64,000 nt of DNA from Sanderia malayensis (lineage: Eukaryota; Cnidaria; Scyphozoa; Semaeostomeae; Pelagiidae): positions 434,001 through 498,000 of the forward strand of contig RQOL01000372.1 of assembly GCA_013076295.1 (NCBI GenBank), in the 5' to 3' direction. The translations under genes and the position numbers were made by a program. A model generated the notes under the pieces. That model ran no database searches. It had not been told where the DNA came from and saw only the letters and a list, made by a program, of their open reading frames with translations. The stretch's first letter is position 1; the number at the start of each line of letters is the position of its first letter. This document shows positions 1 to 12,220 of this stretch, in pieces.

Positions 1-2633
1 CGGGAATAAAAGTTAATTTTTATTAGTATAAATTGTGGGAATGAATGTTTATATAACTGAAACAAGTAACTAAAAGTGTATAACAATTTGTTCTCGCTGA
101 ATTGACATGGAATCAAGCGCAAATTGTGGGAAAGAATCTAAATATATTGTGGGAAGAATGTTAATATTACGCAAAAAAGTAACTAAAAGTGCATAACAAT
201 TTGTTTTCGCTGAATTGACATGGAGTCATGCGCAAATTGTGTGAATGAATCCTAATTTTGATTAGTGTAAGTTGCGGGAATAAAAGTTAATTTTTATTGG
301 TGTAAATTGTGGGAATGAATCCTAATTTTGATTAGTGTAAGTTGCGGGAATAAAAATTAATTTTTATTAGTGTAAATTGTAGAAATGAATGTTAATATAA
401 CTGAAACAAGTAACTAAAAGTGTATAACAATTTGTTCTCGCTGAATTGCCATGGAATCATGCGCAAATTGTGGGAATGAATTTAATTTTGATTAGTGTAA
501 GTTGCGGGAATAAAAGTTGATTTTTATTGGTGTACATTGTGGGAGAGAAAATTAATTTTTATTAGTGTAAATTGTGGGAATGAGTGTTATCTTTTATTAT
601 TGTAAATTGTGGGAATGAGTGTTATCTTTTATTAGTGTAAATAGTGGGAAGGAATGTTAATATTACTGAAAAAAGTAACTAAAAGTGTATAGCAATTTGT
701 TCTCGCTGAATTGACAGCGAGTCATGCGCAAATTGTAGGAATGAATCCTAATCTTGATTAGTGTAAGTTGCGGGAATAAAAGTTGATTTTTATTGGTGTA
801 AATTGTGGAAATGAAAGCTAATTTTTATTAGTGTAAAATATGGGAATGAGTGTTATCTTTTATTATTGTAAATTGTGGGAATGCGTGTTATCTTTTATTA
901 GTGTAAAAAGTGGGAAGGAATGTTAATATTACTGAAAAAAGTAACTAAAAGTGTATAGCAATTTGTTCTCTTTGCTGAATTGACATCGAGTCATGCGCAA
1001 ATTGTGGGAATGAATCCTAATCTTGATTAGTGTATGTTGCGGGAATAAAAGTTAATTTTTATTAGTATAAATTGTGGGAAGGAATGTTAATATTGCTGAA
1101 AAAAGTAACTAAAAGTGTATAGCAATTTGTTCTCTTTGCTGAATTGACATCGAGTCATGCGCAAATTGTGGAATGAATCCTAATCCTGATTAGTGTAAGT
1201 TGGGGGAATAAAAGTTAATTTTTATTAGTATAAATTGTGGGAATGAATGTTTATATAACTGAAACAAGTAACTAAAAGTGTATAGCAATTTGTTCTCGCT
1301 GAATTGACATGGAATCAAGCGCAAATTGTGGGAATGAATCTAAATATATTGTGGGAATGAATGTTAATATTACGCAAAAAAGTAACTAAAAGTGCATAAC
1401 AATTTGTTTTCGCTGAATTGACATGGAGTCATGCGCAAATTGTGGAATGAATCCTAATTTTGATTAGTGTAAGTTGCGGGAATAAAAGTTATTTTTATTG
1501 GTGTTAAATTGTGGGAATGAATCCTAATTTTGATTAGTGTAAGTTGCGGGAATAAAAGTTAATTTTTTTTAGTGTAAATTGTGGAAATGAATGTTAATAT
1601 AACTGAAACAAGTAACTAAAAGTGTATAGCAATTTGTTCTCGCTGAATTGACATGGAATAATGCGCAAATTGTGGGAATGAATTTAATTTTGATTAGTGT
1701 AAGTTGCGGGAATAAAAGTTGATTTTTATTGGTGTAAATTGTGGGAATGAATCCTAATGTGATTAGTGTAAGTTGCGGGAATGAAAGTTATTTTTCACTA
1801 GTGTAAAATTTTGGGAATGAATGTATATATAAACTGAAAAAAATAACTAAAAGTGTATAACAATTTGTTTTCGCTGAATTGACGTGGAATAATGCGCAAA
1901 TTATGGGAATGAATTTAATTTTGATTAGTGTAAGTTGCGGGAATGAAAGTTGATTTTATTGGTGTAATGTGTGAGAAGGAAAATTAATTTTTATTAGTGT
2001 AAATTGTGGGAATCAGTGTTATCATTTATTAGTGTAAATTGTGGGAAGGAATGTTAATATTACTGAAAAAAAGTAACTAAAAGTGTATAACAACTTGTTC
2101 TGGCTGAATTGACGTGGAATCATGCGCAAATTGTGGGAATGAATTTAATTTTGATTAGTGTAAGTTGCGGGAATAAAAGTTGATTTTTTATTGGTGTAAA
2201 TTGTGGGAATGAGTGTTATCTTTTATTAGTGTAAATTGTTTGATTGAATATTAATGTTACTGAAAAAGAAACTAAAAGTGTATAACAATTTGTTCTCGCT
2301 GAAATGACGTGGAATCATGCGCAAATTGTGGGAATGAATCTAAATAAATTGTGGGAATGAATGTTAATATTACTGAAAAAGGAAATTAAAAGTGTATAAC
2401 ATTCCCACAATTTGCACAACATTGCACAATTTGTGGGAATGAGTGCAAAATGTGGGAATGAATGTTAATATTACTAAAAAAGTAACTAAAAGTGTATAAC
2501 AATTTGTTCTCGCTGAAATGACGTGAAATCATGCGCAATTTGTGGGAATGAATTTAAATTTTGATTAATGTAAGTTACGGGAATAAAAGTTAATTTTTGT
2601 TGGTGTAAATTGTGGGAATGAGTGTTATCTTTT
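1..2633 (+). repeat. 2.63-kb segmental duplication, copy 1
   Basis: Position 1 aligns with 6547 and the match runs to about 2633/9175, where the brick after GTGTTATCTTTTATTAG diverges. Internal landmarks agree: GACAGCGAGTC at about 711 and 7257, and the palindrome at 2401 and 8944. The differences I can see are mostly one-base indels in homopolymers (for example CCTAATGTGATT here against CCTAATGTTGATT in copy 2). This fits a very recent duplication, or one locus assembled twice. The true left end lies outside the window. Confidence 0.85.
2401..2440. repeat. 40-bp palindromic junction, copy 1
   Basis: ATTCCCACAA and its exact reverse complement TTGTGGGAAT form 10-bp arms around a 20-bp centre containing two GCACAA/TTGC steps. 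The left arm is an inverted brick start, the only place where the brick start appears on the minus strand. It interrupts a brick A right after AAAGTGTATAAC, so it looks like a small inverted insertion or fold-back repair product. The same structure recurs at 8944 and 10363. Confidence 0.9.
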
Positions 2634-2839
2634 ATTAGTGTAAATTGTGGAAATGAATGTTAATATTACTGAAAAAAGTAACTAAAAGGGTATAACAATT
2701 TGTTTTCGCTGAATTGACGTTGAATCATGCCCAAATTGTGGGAATGAATGTTAATTTTGATTAGTGTAAGTTGCGGGAAAAAAAGTTGATTTTTATTGTT
2801 GTAAATTGCGGGAATGATAGGTAAATTTTATTAGTGTAA

Positions 2840-4130
2840 ATTGTGGGAATGAATGTTAATATTACTGAAAAAGTAACTAAAAGAGTATAACAATTTGCTT
2901 TCGCTGAATTGACGTGGAATGATGCGCAAACTGTAGGAATGAATCCTAATTTTGATTAGTGTAAATTTCGGGACAAAAAGTTAATTTTCATTGGTATAAA
3001 TTGTGGGAATGAATGTTAATTTTACTGAAAAAGTAACTATAATGTAAAACAATTTTTTCTGGCTGAATTTACGTGGAATCATGCGCAAATTGTGGGAATG
3101 AATGTTATTTTTGATTAGTGTAAGTTGCGGGAATAAAAGTTGATTTTTATTGGTGTAAATTGTGGGAATGAAAGTTAATTTTTATTAGTGTAAATTGTGG
3201 GAATGAGTGTTATCTTTTATTATTGTACATTGTGGGTATGAATGTTAACATAACTGAAAAAAGTAACTAAAAGTGTATAGCAATTTGTTGTGGCTGAATT
3301 GACGTGGAATCATGCGCAAATTGTGGGAATGAATCTAAATAAATTGTAGGAATGAATGTTAATATTACTCAAAAAAGTAACTTAATGTGTATAACAATTT
3401 GTTTTCGCTGAATTGACATCAATCATGCGCAAATTGTGGGGATGAATCCTAATTTTGATTAGTGTAAGTTGCGGGAATAAAAGTTGATTTTTATTAGTGT
3501 AAATTGTGGGAATGATAGGTAAATTTTATTAGTGTAAATTGTGGGAATTAGTGTTATCTTTTATTAGTGTAAATTGTGGGAATGAATGTTAATATTACTG
3601 AAAAAGTAACTAAAAGAGTATAACAATTTGCTTTCGCTGAATTGACGTGGAATTATGCGCAAACTTTGGGAATGAATCCTAATTTTGATTAGTGTAAGTT
3701 TCGGGAAAAAGTTAATTTTTATTGGTATAAATTGTGGAATGAATGTTATCTTTATTATTGTAAATTGTGGGAATGAATGTTAATATTACTGAAAAAGTAA
3801 CTAAAAGAGTATAACAATTTGCTTTCGCTGAATTGACGTGGAATTATGCGAAAACTGTGGGAATGAATCTAAATAAATTGTAGGAATGAATGTTAATATT
3901 ACTCAAAAAAGTAACAAAATATGTATCACAATTTTTTTTCGCTGAAGTGACATGGAATCATGCTCAAATTGTGGGAATGAATCCTAATTTTGATTAGTGT
4001 AAGTTGCGGGAATAAAGCTGATTTTTATTGGTGTAAATTGTCGGAATAAATGTTCATAAACTGAAAAAAGTAACTAAAAGTGCATAACAATTTTTTTTCG
4101 CTGAAGTGACATGGAATCATGCTCAAATTG
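2840..4130 (+). repeat. 1.3-kb dispersed duplication, copy 1
   Basis: Matches 12556-13851 at an offset of about 9,716 to 9,721 bases. Shared private variants include GTTGTGGCTG (3287/13004), CTTTCGCTGAATTGAC with TATAACAATTTG, and CTGAAGTGACATGG with ATGCTCAAATTG near the right end. To the left the two copies differ by one 35-bp GTGTTATC brick. Confidence 0.8.
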
Positions 4131-4488
4131 TGGGAATGAATCCTAATTTTGATTAGTGTAAGTGGCGGGAATAAAAGTTGATTTTTATTGGTGTACATTG
4201 TGGGAATGAATGTTAATATTACTCAAAAAAGTAACTAAATGTGCATAACAATTTGTTTTCGCTGAATTGACATGGAGTCATGCGCAAATTGTGGGAAGGA
4301 ATCCTAATTTTGATTAGTGTAAGTTGCGGGAATAAAAGTTAATTTTTATTAATGTAAATTGTGGGAATGGAATGTTAATATAACTGAAACAAGTAACTAA
4401 AAGTGTATAACAATTTGTTCTCGCTGAATTGACATCGAATCATGCGCAAATTGTGGGAATGAATTCTAATCTTGATTAGTTTAAGTTG

Positions 4489-5618
4489 CGGGAATAAAAG
4501 TTAATTTTTATTAGTATAAATTGTGGGAATGAATGTTTATATAACTGAAACAAGTAACTAAAAGTGTATAACAATTTGTTCTCGCTGAATTGACATGGAA
4601 TCAAGTGCAAATTGTGGGAATGAATCTAAATAAATTGTGGGAATGAATGTTAATATTACTCAAAAAAGTAACTAAAAGTGCATAACAATTTGTTTTCGCT
4701 GAATTGACATGGAGTCAAGCGCAAATTGTGGGAAGGAATCCCTAATTTTGATTAGTGTAAGTTGCGGGAATAAAGGTTAATTTTTATTGGTGTTAATTGT
4801 TGGAATGAATCCTAATTTTGATTAGTGTAAGTTGCAGGAATAACAGTTAATTTTTATTAGTGTAAAAATGTGGGAATGAATGTTAATATAACTGAAACAA
4901 GTAACTAAAAGTGTATAACAATTTGTTCACGCTGAATTGACGTGGAATCATGCGCAAATTGTGGGAATGAATTCAATTTTGATTAGTGTAAGTTGAGGGA
5001 ATAAAAGTTGATTTTTATTGGTGTACATTGTGGGAGAGAAATTAATTTTATTAGTGTAAATTGTGGGAATGAGTGTTATCTTTTATTAGTGTAAATAGTG
5101 GGAAGGAATGTTAATATTACTGAAAAAGTAACTAAAAGTGTATAACAATTTGTTCTCGCTGAATTGACATCGAATCATGCGCAAATTGTGGGAATGAATC
5201 CTAATTTTGATTAGTGTAAGTGGCGGGAATAAAAGTTGATTTTATTGGTGTACATTGTGGGAGAGAAAATTAATTTTTATTAGTGTAAATTGTGGGAATG
5301 AATGAGTGTTATCTTTTATTAGTGTAAATAGTGGGAAGGAATGTTAATATTACTGAAAAAAGTATCTAAAAGTGTATAGCAATTTGTTCTCGCTGAATTG
5401 ACATCGACTCATGCGCAAATTGTGGGAATGAATCCTAATCTTGATTAGTGTAAGTTGCGGGAATAAAAGTTAATTTTTATTAGTATAAATTGTGGGAAGG
5501 AATGTTAATATTACTGAAAAAAGTAACTAAAAATGTATAACAGTTTGTTCTCGCTGAATTGACATCGAATCATGCGCAAATTGTGGGAATCAATCCTAAT
5601 CTTGATTAGTGTAAGTTG
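4489..5618 (+). repeat. Higher-order repeat unit, 1,130 bp
   Basis: Starts at the landmark CGGGAATAAAAGTTAA followed by ATTAGTATAAATTG and TTTATATAACTGAAACAAG. The same landmark returns at 5619, 6547 and 7748 (also 1, about 1203, 43338 and 43960). Successive spacings of 1,130, 928 and 1,201 bp show that this higher-order unit varies in length by gain or loss of internal bricks. Confidence 0.75.
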
Positions 5619-6546
5619 CGGGAATAAAAGTTAATTTTTATTAGTATAAATTGTGGGAATGAATGTTTATATAACTGAAACAAGTAACTAAAGTGTATAA
5701 CAATTTGTTCTCGCTGAATTGACATGGAATCAAGCGCAAATTGTGGGAAAGAATCTAAATATATTGTGGGAATGAATGTTAATATTACGCAAAAAAGTAA
5801 CTAAAAGTGCATAACAATTTGTTTTCGCTGAATTGACATGGAGTCATGCGCAAATTGTGTGAATGAATCCTAATTTTGATTAGTGTAAGTTGCGGGAATA
5901 AAGTTAATTTTATTGGTGTAAATTGTGGGAATGAATCCTAATTTTGATTAGTGTAAGTTGCGGGAATAAAAATTAATTTTTTATTAGTGTAAATTGTAGA
6001 AATGAATGTTAATATAACTGAAACAAGTAACTAAAAGTGTATAACAATTTGTTCTCGCTCAATTGCCATGGAATCATGCGCAAATTGTGGGAATGAATTT
6101 AATTTTGATTAGTGTAAGTTGCGGGAATAAAAGTTGATTTTTATTGGTGTACATTGTGGAGAGAAAATTAATTTTTATTAGTGTAAATTGTGGGAATGAG
6201 TGTTATCTTTTATTATTGTAAATTGTGGGAATGAGTGTTATCTTTTATTAGTGTAAATAGTGGGAAGGAATGTTAATATTACTGAAAAAAGTAACTAAAA
6301 GTGTATAGCAATTTGTTCTCGCTGAATTGACATCGACTCATGCGCAAATTGTGGGAATGAATCCTAATCTTGATTAGTGTAAGTTGCGGGAATAAAAGTT
6401 AATTTTTATTAGTATAAATTGTGGAAGGAATGTTAATATTACTGAAAAAAGTAACTAAAAATGTATAACAGTTTGTTCTCGCTGAATTGACATCGAATCA
6501 TGCGCAAATTGTGGGAATCAATCCTAATCTTGATTAGTGTAAGTTG
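5619..6546 (+). repeat. Higher-order repeat unit, 928 bp
   Basis: Second unit of the local series. Together with the following unit it shares GACATCGACTC (5400 and 6329), AATCAAGCGC followed by GGGAAAGAATCTAAATATATTG, and GAATTGCCATGG. The 928-bp length is shorter than its neighbours. Confidence 0.75.
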
Positions 6547-9175
6547 CGGGAATAAAAGTTAATTTTTATTAGTATAAATTGTGGGAATGAATGTTTATAT
6601 AATGAAACAAGTAACTAAAAGTGTATAACAATTTGTTCTCGCTGAATTGACATGGAATCAAGCGCAAATTGTGGGAAAGAATCTAAATATATTGTGGGAA
6701 TGAATGTTAATATTACGCAAAAAGTAACTAAAAGTGCATAACAATTTGTTTTCGCTGAATTGACATGGAGTCATGCGCAAATTGTGTGAATGAATCCTAA
6801 TTTTGATTAGTGTAAGTTGCCGGGAATAAAAGTTAATTTTTATTGGTGTAAATTGTGGAATGAATCCTAATTTTGATTAGTGGTAAAGTTGCGGGAATAA
6901 AATTAATTTTTATTAGTGTAAATTGTAAGAAATGAATGTTAATATAAACTGAAACAAGTAACTAAAAGTGTATAACAATTTGTTCTCGCTGAATTGCCAT
7001 GGAATCATGCGCAATTGTGGAATGAATTTAATTTTGATTAGTGTAAGTTGCGGGAATAAAAGTTGATTTTTATTGGTGTACATTGTGGGAGAGAAAATTA
7101 ATTTTTATTAGTGTAAATTGTGGGAATGAGTGTTATCTTTTATTATTGTAAATTGTGGGAATGAGTGTTATCTTTTATTAGTGTAAATAGTGGGAAGGAT
7201 GTTAATATTACTGAAAAAAGTACTAAAAGTGTATAGCAATTTGTTCTCGCTGAATTGACAGCGAGTCATGCGCAAATTGTAGGAATGAATCCTAATCTTG
7301 ATTAGTGTAAGTTGCGGGAATAAAAGTTGATTTTTATTGGTGTAAATTGTGGAAATGAAAGCTAATTTTTATTAGTGTAAAATATGGGAATGAGTGTTAT
7401 CTTTTATTATTGTAAATTGTGGGAATGCGTGTTATCTTTTATTAGTGTAAAAAGTGGGAAGGAATGTTAATATTACTGAAAAAAGTAACTAAAAGTGTAT
7501 AGCAATTTGTTCTCTTTGCTGAATTGACATCGAGTCATGCGCAAATTGTGGGAATGAATCCTAATCTTGATTAGTGTATGTTGCGGGAATAAAAGTTAAT
7601 TTTTATTAGTATAAATTGTGGGAAGGAATGTTAATATTGCTGAAAAAAGTAACTAAAAGTGTATAGCAATTTGTTCTCTTTGCTGAATTGACATCGAGTC
7701 ATGCGCAAATTGTGGGAATGAATCCTAATCCTGATTAGTGTAAGTTGCGGGAATAAAAGTTAATTTTTATTAGTATAAATTGTGGGAATGAATGTTTATA
7801 TAACTGAAACAAGTAACTAAAAGTGTATAGCAATTTGTTCTCGCTGAATTGACATGGAATCAAGCGCAAATTGTGGGAATGAATCTAAATATATTGTGGG
7901 AATGAATGTTAATATTACGCAAAAAAGTAACTAAAAGTGCATAACAATTTGTTTTCGCTGAATTGACATGGAGTCATGCGCAAATTGTGGGAATGAATCC
8001 TAATTTTGATTAGTGTAAGTTGCGGGAATAAAAGTTAATTTTTATTGGTGTAAATTGTGGGAATGAATCCTAATTTTGATTAGTGTAAGTTGCGGGAATA
8101 AAAGTTAATTTTTTTTAGTGTAAATTGTGGAAATGAATGTTAATATAACTGAAACAAGTAACTAAAAGTGTATAGCAATTTGTTCTCGCTGAATTGACAT
8201 GGAATAATGCGCAAATTGTGGGAATGAATTTAATTTTGATTAGTGTAAGTTGCGGGAATAAAAGTTGATTTTTATTGGTGTAAATTGTGGGAATGAATCC
8301 TAATGTTGATTAGTGTAAGTTGCGGGAATGAAAGTTATTTTTCACTAGTGTAAATTTTGGGAATGAATGTATATATAACTGAAAAAAATAACTAAAAGTG
8401 TATAACAATTTGTTTTCGCTGAATTGACGTGGAATAATGCGCAAATTATGGGAATGAATTTAATTTTGATTAGTGTAAGTTGCGGGAATGAAAGTTGATT
8501 TTATTGGTGTAATGTGTGAGAAGGAAAATTAATTTTTATTAGTGTAAATTGTGGGAATCAGTGTTATCATTTATTAGTGTAAATTGTGGGAAGGAATGTT
8601 AATATTACTGAAAAAAGTAACTAAAAGTGTATAACAACTTGTTCTGGCTGAATTGACGTGGAATCATGCGCAAATTGTGGGAATGAATTTAATTTTGATT
8701 AGTGTAAGTTGCGGGAATAAAAGTTGATTTTTATTGGTGTAAATTGTGGGAATGAGTGTTATCTTTTATTAGTGTAAATTGTTTGATTGAATATTAATGT
8801 TACTGAAAAAGAAACTAAAAGTGTATAACAATTTGTTCTCGCTGAAATGACGTGGAATCATGCGCAAATTGTGGGAATGAATCTAAATAAATTGTGGGAA
8901 TGAATGTTAATATTACTGAAAAAGGAAATTAAAAGTGTATAACATTCCCACAATTTGCACAACATTGCACAATTTGTGGGAATGAGTGCAAAATGTGGGA
9001 ATGAATGTTAATATTACTAAAAAAGTAACTAAAAGTGTATAACAATTTGTTCTCGCTGAAATGACGTGAAATCATGCGCAATTTGTGGGAATGAATTTAA
9101 ATTTTGATTAATGTAAGTTACGGGAATAAAAGTTAATTTTTGTTGGTGTAAATTGTGGGAATGAGTGTTATCTTT
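6547..9175 (+). repeat. 2.63-kb segmental duplication, copy 2
   Basis: Near-identical partner of 1-2633. It contains a higher-order unit of 1,201 bp (6547-7747), matching the 1-1203 spacing in copy 1. Several brick starts read GTGGAATG rather than GTGGGAATG, and other homopolymers are one base short. These differences look like sequencing noise more than divergence. Confidence 0.85.
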
Positions 9176-10009
9176 TTTAGTGTAAATGGTGGGAATGAAT
9201 GTTAATATTACTCAAAAACGTAAGTAAAAGTGTATAACAATTTGTTCTCGCTGCATTGACGTGGAAACATGCGCAAACTTTGGGAATGAATACTAATTTT
9301 GATTAGTGTAAGTTGCGGGAATAAAACTTGATTTTTATTAGTGTGAATTGTGGGAATTAGTGTTATCTATTATTCGTGTAAATTGTGGGAATGAATGTTA
9401 ATATTACTGAAAAAGTAACTAAAAGTGTATAACAATTTGTTTTCGCTGAATTGACGTGGAATCATGCGCAAATTGTGGGAATAAATGTTAATTTTGATTA
9501 ATGTAAGTTGCGGGAAAAAAACTTGATTTTTATTGGTGTAAATTGTGGGAGGAAAATTAATTTTTATTAGTGTAAATTGTGGGAATTAGTGTTATCTTTT
9601 ATTCGTGTAAGTTGTGGGAATGAATGTTAATATTACTGAAAAAGTAACTAAAAGTGTATAACAATTTTCTCTCGCTGAATGGACGTGAAACCATGCGCAA
9701 GTTGTGGGAATGAATGTTAATTTTGATTAGTGTAAGTTGCGGGAATAAAAGTTAATTTTTGTTGGTGTAAATTGTGGGAATGAGTGTTATCTTTTATTAG
9801 TGTAAATTGTGGAAATGAATGTTAATATTACTGAAAAAAGTAACTAAAAGGGTATAACAATTTGTTTTCGCTGAATTGACGTTGAATCATGCCCAAATTG
9901 TGGGAATGAATGTTAATTTTGATTAATGTAAGTTGCGGGAATAAAACTTGATTTTTATTAGTGTAAATTGTGGGAATTAGTGTTATCTTTTATTCGTGTA
10001 AATTGTGGG
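8590..10009 (+). repeat. 1.42-kb tandem repeat, copy 1
   Basis: Landmarks recur 1,419-1,420 bp downstream: ATAACAACTTGTT at 8631/10050, the palindrome at 8944/10363, and GTTGCGGGAATAAAACTTG at 9312/10732. The match continues across the assembly gap until about 9892/11443, where copy 2 switches to GCGCAATTTTTAGAG. Confidence 0.8.
8944..8983. repeat. 40-bp palindromic junction, copy 2
   Basis: Same 10-bp arms ATTCCCACAA / TTGTGGGAAT and same centre as at 2401, carried inside the 2.63-kb duplication. Confidence 0.9.
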
Positions 10010-10362
10010 AATGAATGTTAATATTACTGAAAAAAGTAACTAAAAGTGTATAACAACTTGTTTTGGCTGAATTGACGTAGAATCATGCGCAAATTGTGGG
10101 AATGAATTTAATTTTGATTAGTGTAAGTTGCGGGAATAAAAGTTGATTTTTATTGGTGTAAATTGTGGGAATGAGTGTTATCTTTTATTAGTGTAAATTG
10201 TTTGATTGAATATTAATGTTACTGAAAAAAAAACTAAAAGTGTATAACAATTTGTTCTCGCTGAAATGACGTGGAATCATGCGCAAATTGTGGGAATGAA
10301 TCTAAATAAATTGTGGGAATAAATGTTAATATTACTGAAAAAGGGAATTAAAAGTGTATAAC

Positions 10363-10402
10363 ATTCCCAAAATTTGCACAACATTGCACAATTTGTGGGA
10401 AT
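10363..10402. repeat. 40-bp palindromic junction, copy 3
   Basis: Third copy. The left arm has one change (ATTCCCAAAA instead of ATTCCCACAA), so the arms now pair at 9 of 10 positions. It lies 1,419 bp after copy 2, as expected from the tandem pair. Confidence 0.85.
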
Positions 10403-10731
10403 GAGTGCAAAATGTGGGAATGAATGTTAATATTACTAAAAAAGTAACTAAAAGTGTATAACAATTTGTTCTCGCTGAAATGACGTGAAATCATGCGCAA
10501 TTTGTGGGAATGAATTTTAATTTTGATTAGTGTAAGTTACGGGAATAAAAGTTAATTTTTGTTGGTGTAAATTGTGGGAATGAGTGTTATCTTTTTTTAG
10601 TGTAAATGGTGGGAATGAATGTTAATATTACTCAAAAACGTAAGTAAAAGTGTATAACAATTTGGTCCCGCTGCATTGACGTGGAAACATGCGCAAACTT
10701 TGGGAATGAATACTAATTTTGATTAGTGTAA

Positions 10732-10767
10732 GTTGCGGAATAAAACTTGATTTTTATTAGTGTGAAT
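10732..10767 (+). repeat. Left gap-flank duplicate
   Basis: GTTGCGGAATAAAACTTG through GTGTGAAT. The same stretch, with GCGGGAAT instead of GCGGAAT, restarts immediately after the Ns at 10868. It is probably the overlapping end of two contigs. Confidence 0.85.
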
Positions 10768-10867
10768 NNNNNNNNNNNNNNNNNNNNNNNNNNNNNNNNN
10801 NNNNNNNNNNNNNNNNNNNNNNNNNNNNNNNNNNNNNNNNNNNNNNNNNNNNNNNNNNNNNNNNNNN
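10768..10867. other. Assembly gap, 100 Ns
   Basis: Exactly 100 undetermined bases, a common fixed-size placeholder. Both sides are the same satellite brick in the same phase, so no boundary of a biological feature is indicated here. Confidence 0.99.
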
Positions 10868-10904
10868 GTTGCGGGAATAAAACTTGATTTTTATTAGTGT
10901 GAAT
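10868..10904 (+). repeat. Right gap-flank duplicate
   Basis: 37 bp matching 10732-10767 with one extra G. In the uninterrupted relative at 9312-9348 this brick occurs only once. Confidence 0.85.
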
Positions 10905-11124
10905 TGTGGGAATTAGTGTTATCTATTATTCGTGTAAATTGTGGGAATGAATGTTAATATTACTGAAAAAGTAACTAAAAGTGTATAACAATTTGTTTTC
11001 GCTGAATTGACGTGGAATCATGCGCAAATTATGGGAATAAATGTTAATTTTGATTAATGTAAGTTGCGGGAATAAAACTTGATTTTTATTGGTGTAAATT
11101 GTGGGAGGAAAATTAATTTTTATT

Positions 11125-12220
11125 AGTGTAAATTGTGGGAATTAGTGTTATCTTTTATTCGTGTAAATTGTGGGAATGAATGTTAATATTACTGAAAAAG
11201 TAACTAAAAGTGTATAACAATTTTTTCTCGCTGAATGGACGTGAAACCATGCGCAAGTTGTGGGAATGAATGTTAATTTTGATTAGTGTAAGTTGCGGGA
11301 ATAAAAGTTAATTTTTGTTGGTGTAAATTGTGGGAATGAGTGTTATCTTTTATTAGTGTAAATTGTGGAAATGAATGTTAATATTACTGAAAAAAGTAAC
11401 TAAAAGGGTATAACAATTTGTTTTCGCTGAATTGACGTTGAATCATGCGCAATTTTTAGAGTATTATTAGAGTAAGTTGCGGGAAAAAATGTTAATATTA
11501 CTGAAAAAAGTAACTAAAAGAGTATAACAATTTGTTTTCGCTGAATTGACGTGGAATCTTGCGCAATTTGTGGGAATGAATGTTAATTTTGATTAGTGTA
11601 AGTTGCGGGAAAAAAAGTTGATTTTTATTGTTGTAAATTGCGGGAATGATAGGTAAATTTTATTAGTGTAAATTGTGGGAATTAGTGTTATCTTTTATTC
11701 GTGTAAATTGTGGGAATGAATGTTAATATTACTGAAAAAGTAACTAAAAGTGTATAACAATTTTTTCTCGCTGAATGGACGTGAAACCATGCGCAAGTTG
11801 TGGGAATGAATGTTAATTTTGATTAGTGTAAGTTGCGGGAATAAAAGTTAATTTTTGTTGGTGTAAATTGTGGGAATGAGTGTTATCTTTTATTAGTGTA
11901 AATTGTGGAAATGAATGTTAATATTACTGAAAAAAGTAACTAAAAGGGTATAACAATTTGTTTTCGCTGAATTGACGTTGAATCATGCGCAATTTTTAGA
12001 GTATTATTAGAGTAAGTTGCGGGAAAAAATGTTAATATTACTGAAAAAAGTAACTAAAAGAGTATAACAATTTGTTTTCGCTGAATTGACGTGGAATCTT
12101 GCGCAAGTTGTGGGAATGAATGTTAATTTTGATTAGTGTAAGTTGCGGGAAAAAAAGTTGATTTTTATTGGTGTAAATTGCGGGAATGATAGGTAAATTT
12201 TATTAGTGTAAATTGTGGGA
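11125..12220 (+). repeat. 540-bp tandem repeat, two copies
   Basis: Copies at about 11125-11664 and 11665-12220, exact period 540 (AATTTTTAGAGTATTATTAG at 11451 and 11991). A third occurrence of the landmark at 12300 follows after only 309 bp. The landmark marks a damaged brick in which the normal GTGGGAATG start is replaced by TTTTAGAGTATTATTAGAG. Confidence 0.8.

Larger units (their letters stand above)
1..10767 (+). repeat. Satellite array, left block (A + 35-bp brick family)
   Basis: Continuous head-to-tail satellite with no gene. Brick A (about 91 bp, containing AACTAAAAGTGTATAAC and ATCATGCGCAA) alternates with one to five 35-bp bricks starting RTTGYGGGAA and ending GTGTAA. All bricks point the same way; the only reverse-oriented pieces are short palindromes near 2401, 8944 and 10363. 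This block is marked by GTATAGCAATTTG variants, a TTT insertion giving TTCTCTTTGCTG (near 968, 1130, 7512, 7676) and the brick variant TTATTAGTATAAATTG. It shows more single-base length differences in homopolymers than the rest of the window, which may be residual sequencing error. No open frame of coding character was seen on either strand. Confidence 0.95.
10010..11443 (+). repeat. 1.42-kb tandem repeat, copy 2 (contains gap)
   Basis: Copy 2 of the 1.42-kb pair. It is interrupted by 100 Ns. If the Ns and one copy of the duplicated flank are removed (136 bases), the period on the right side of the gap returns to that on the left, so the underlying array is probably continuous here. Confidence 0.75.
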
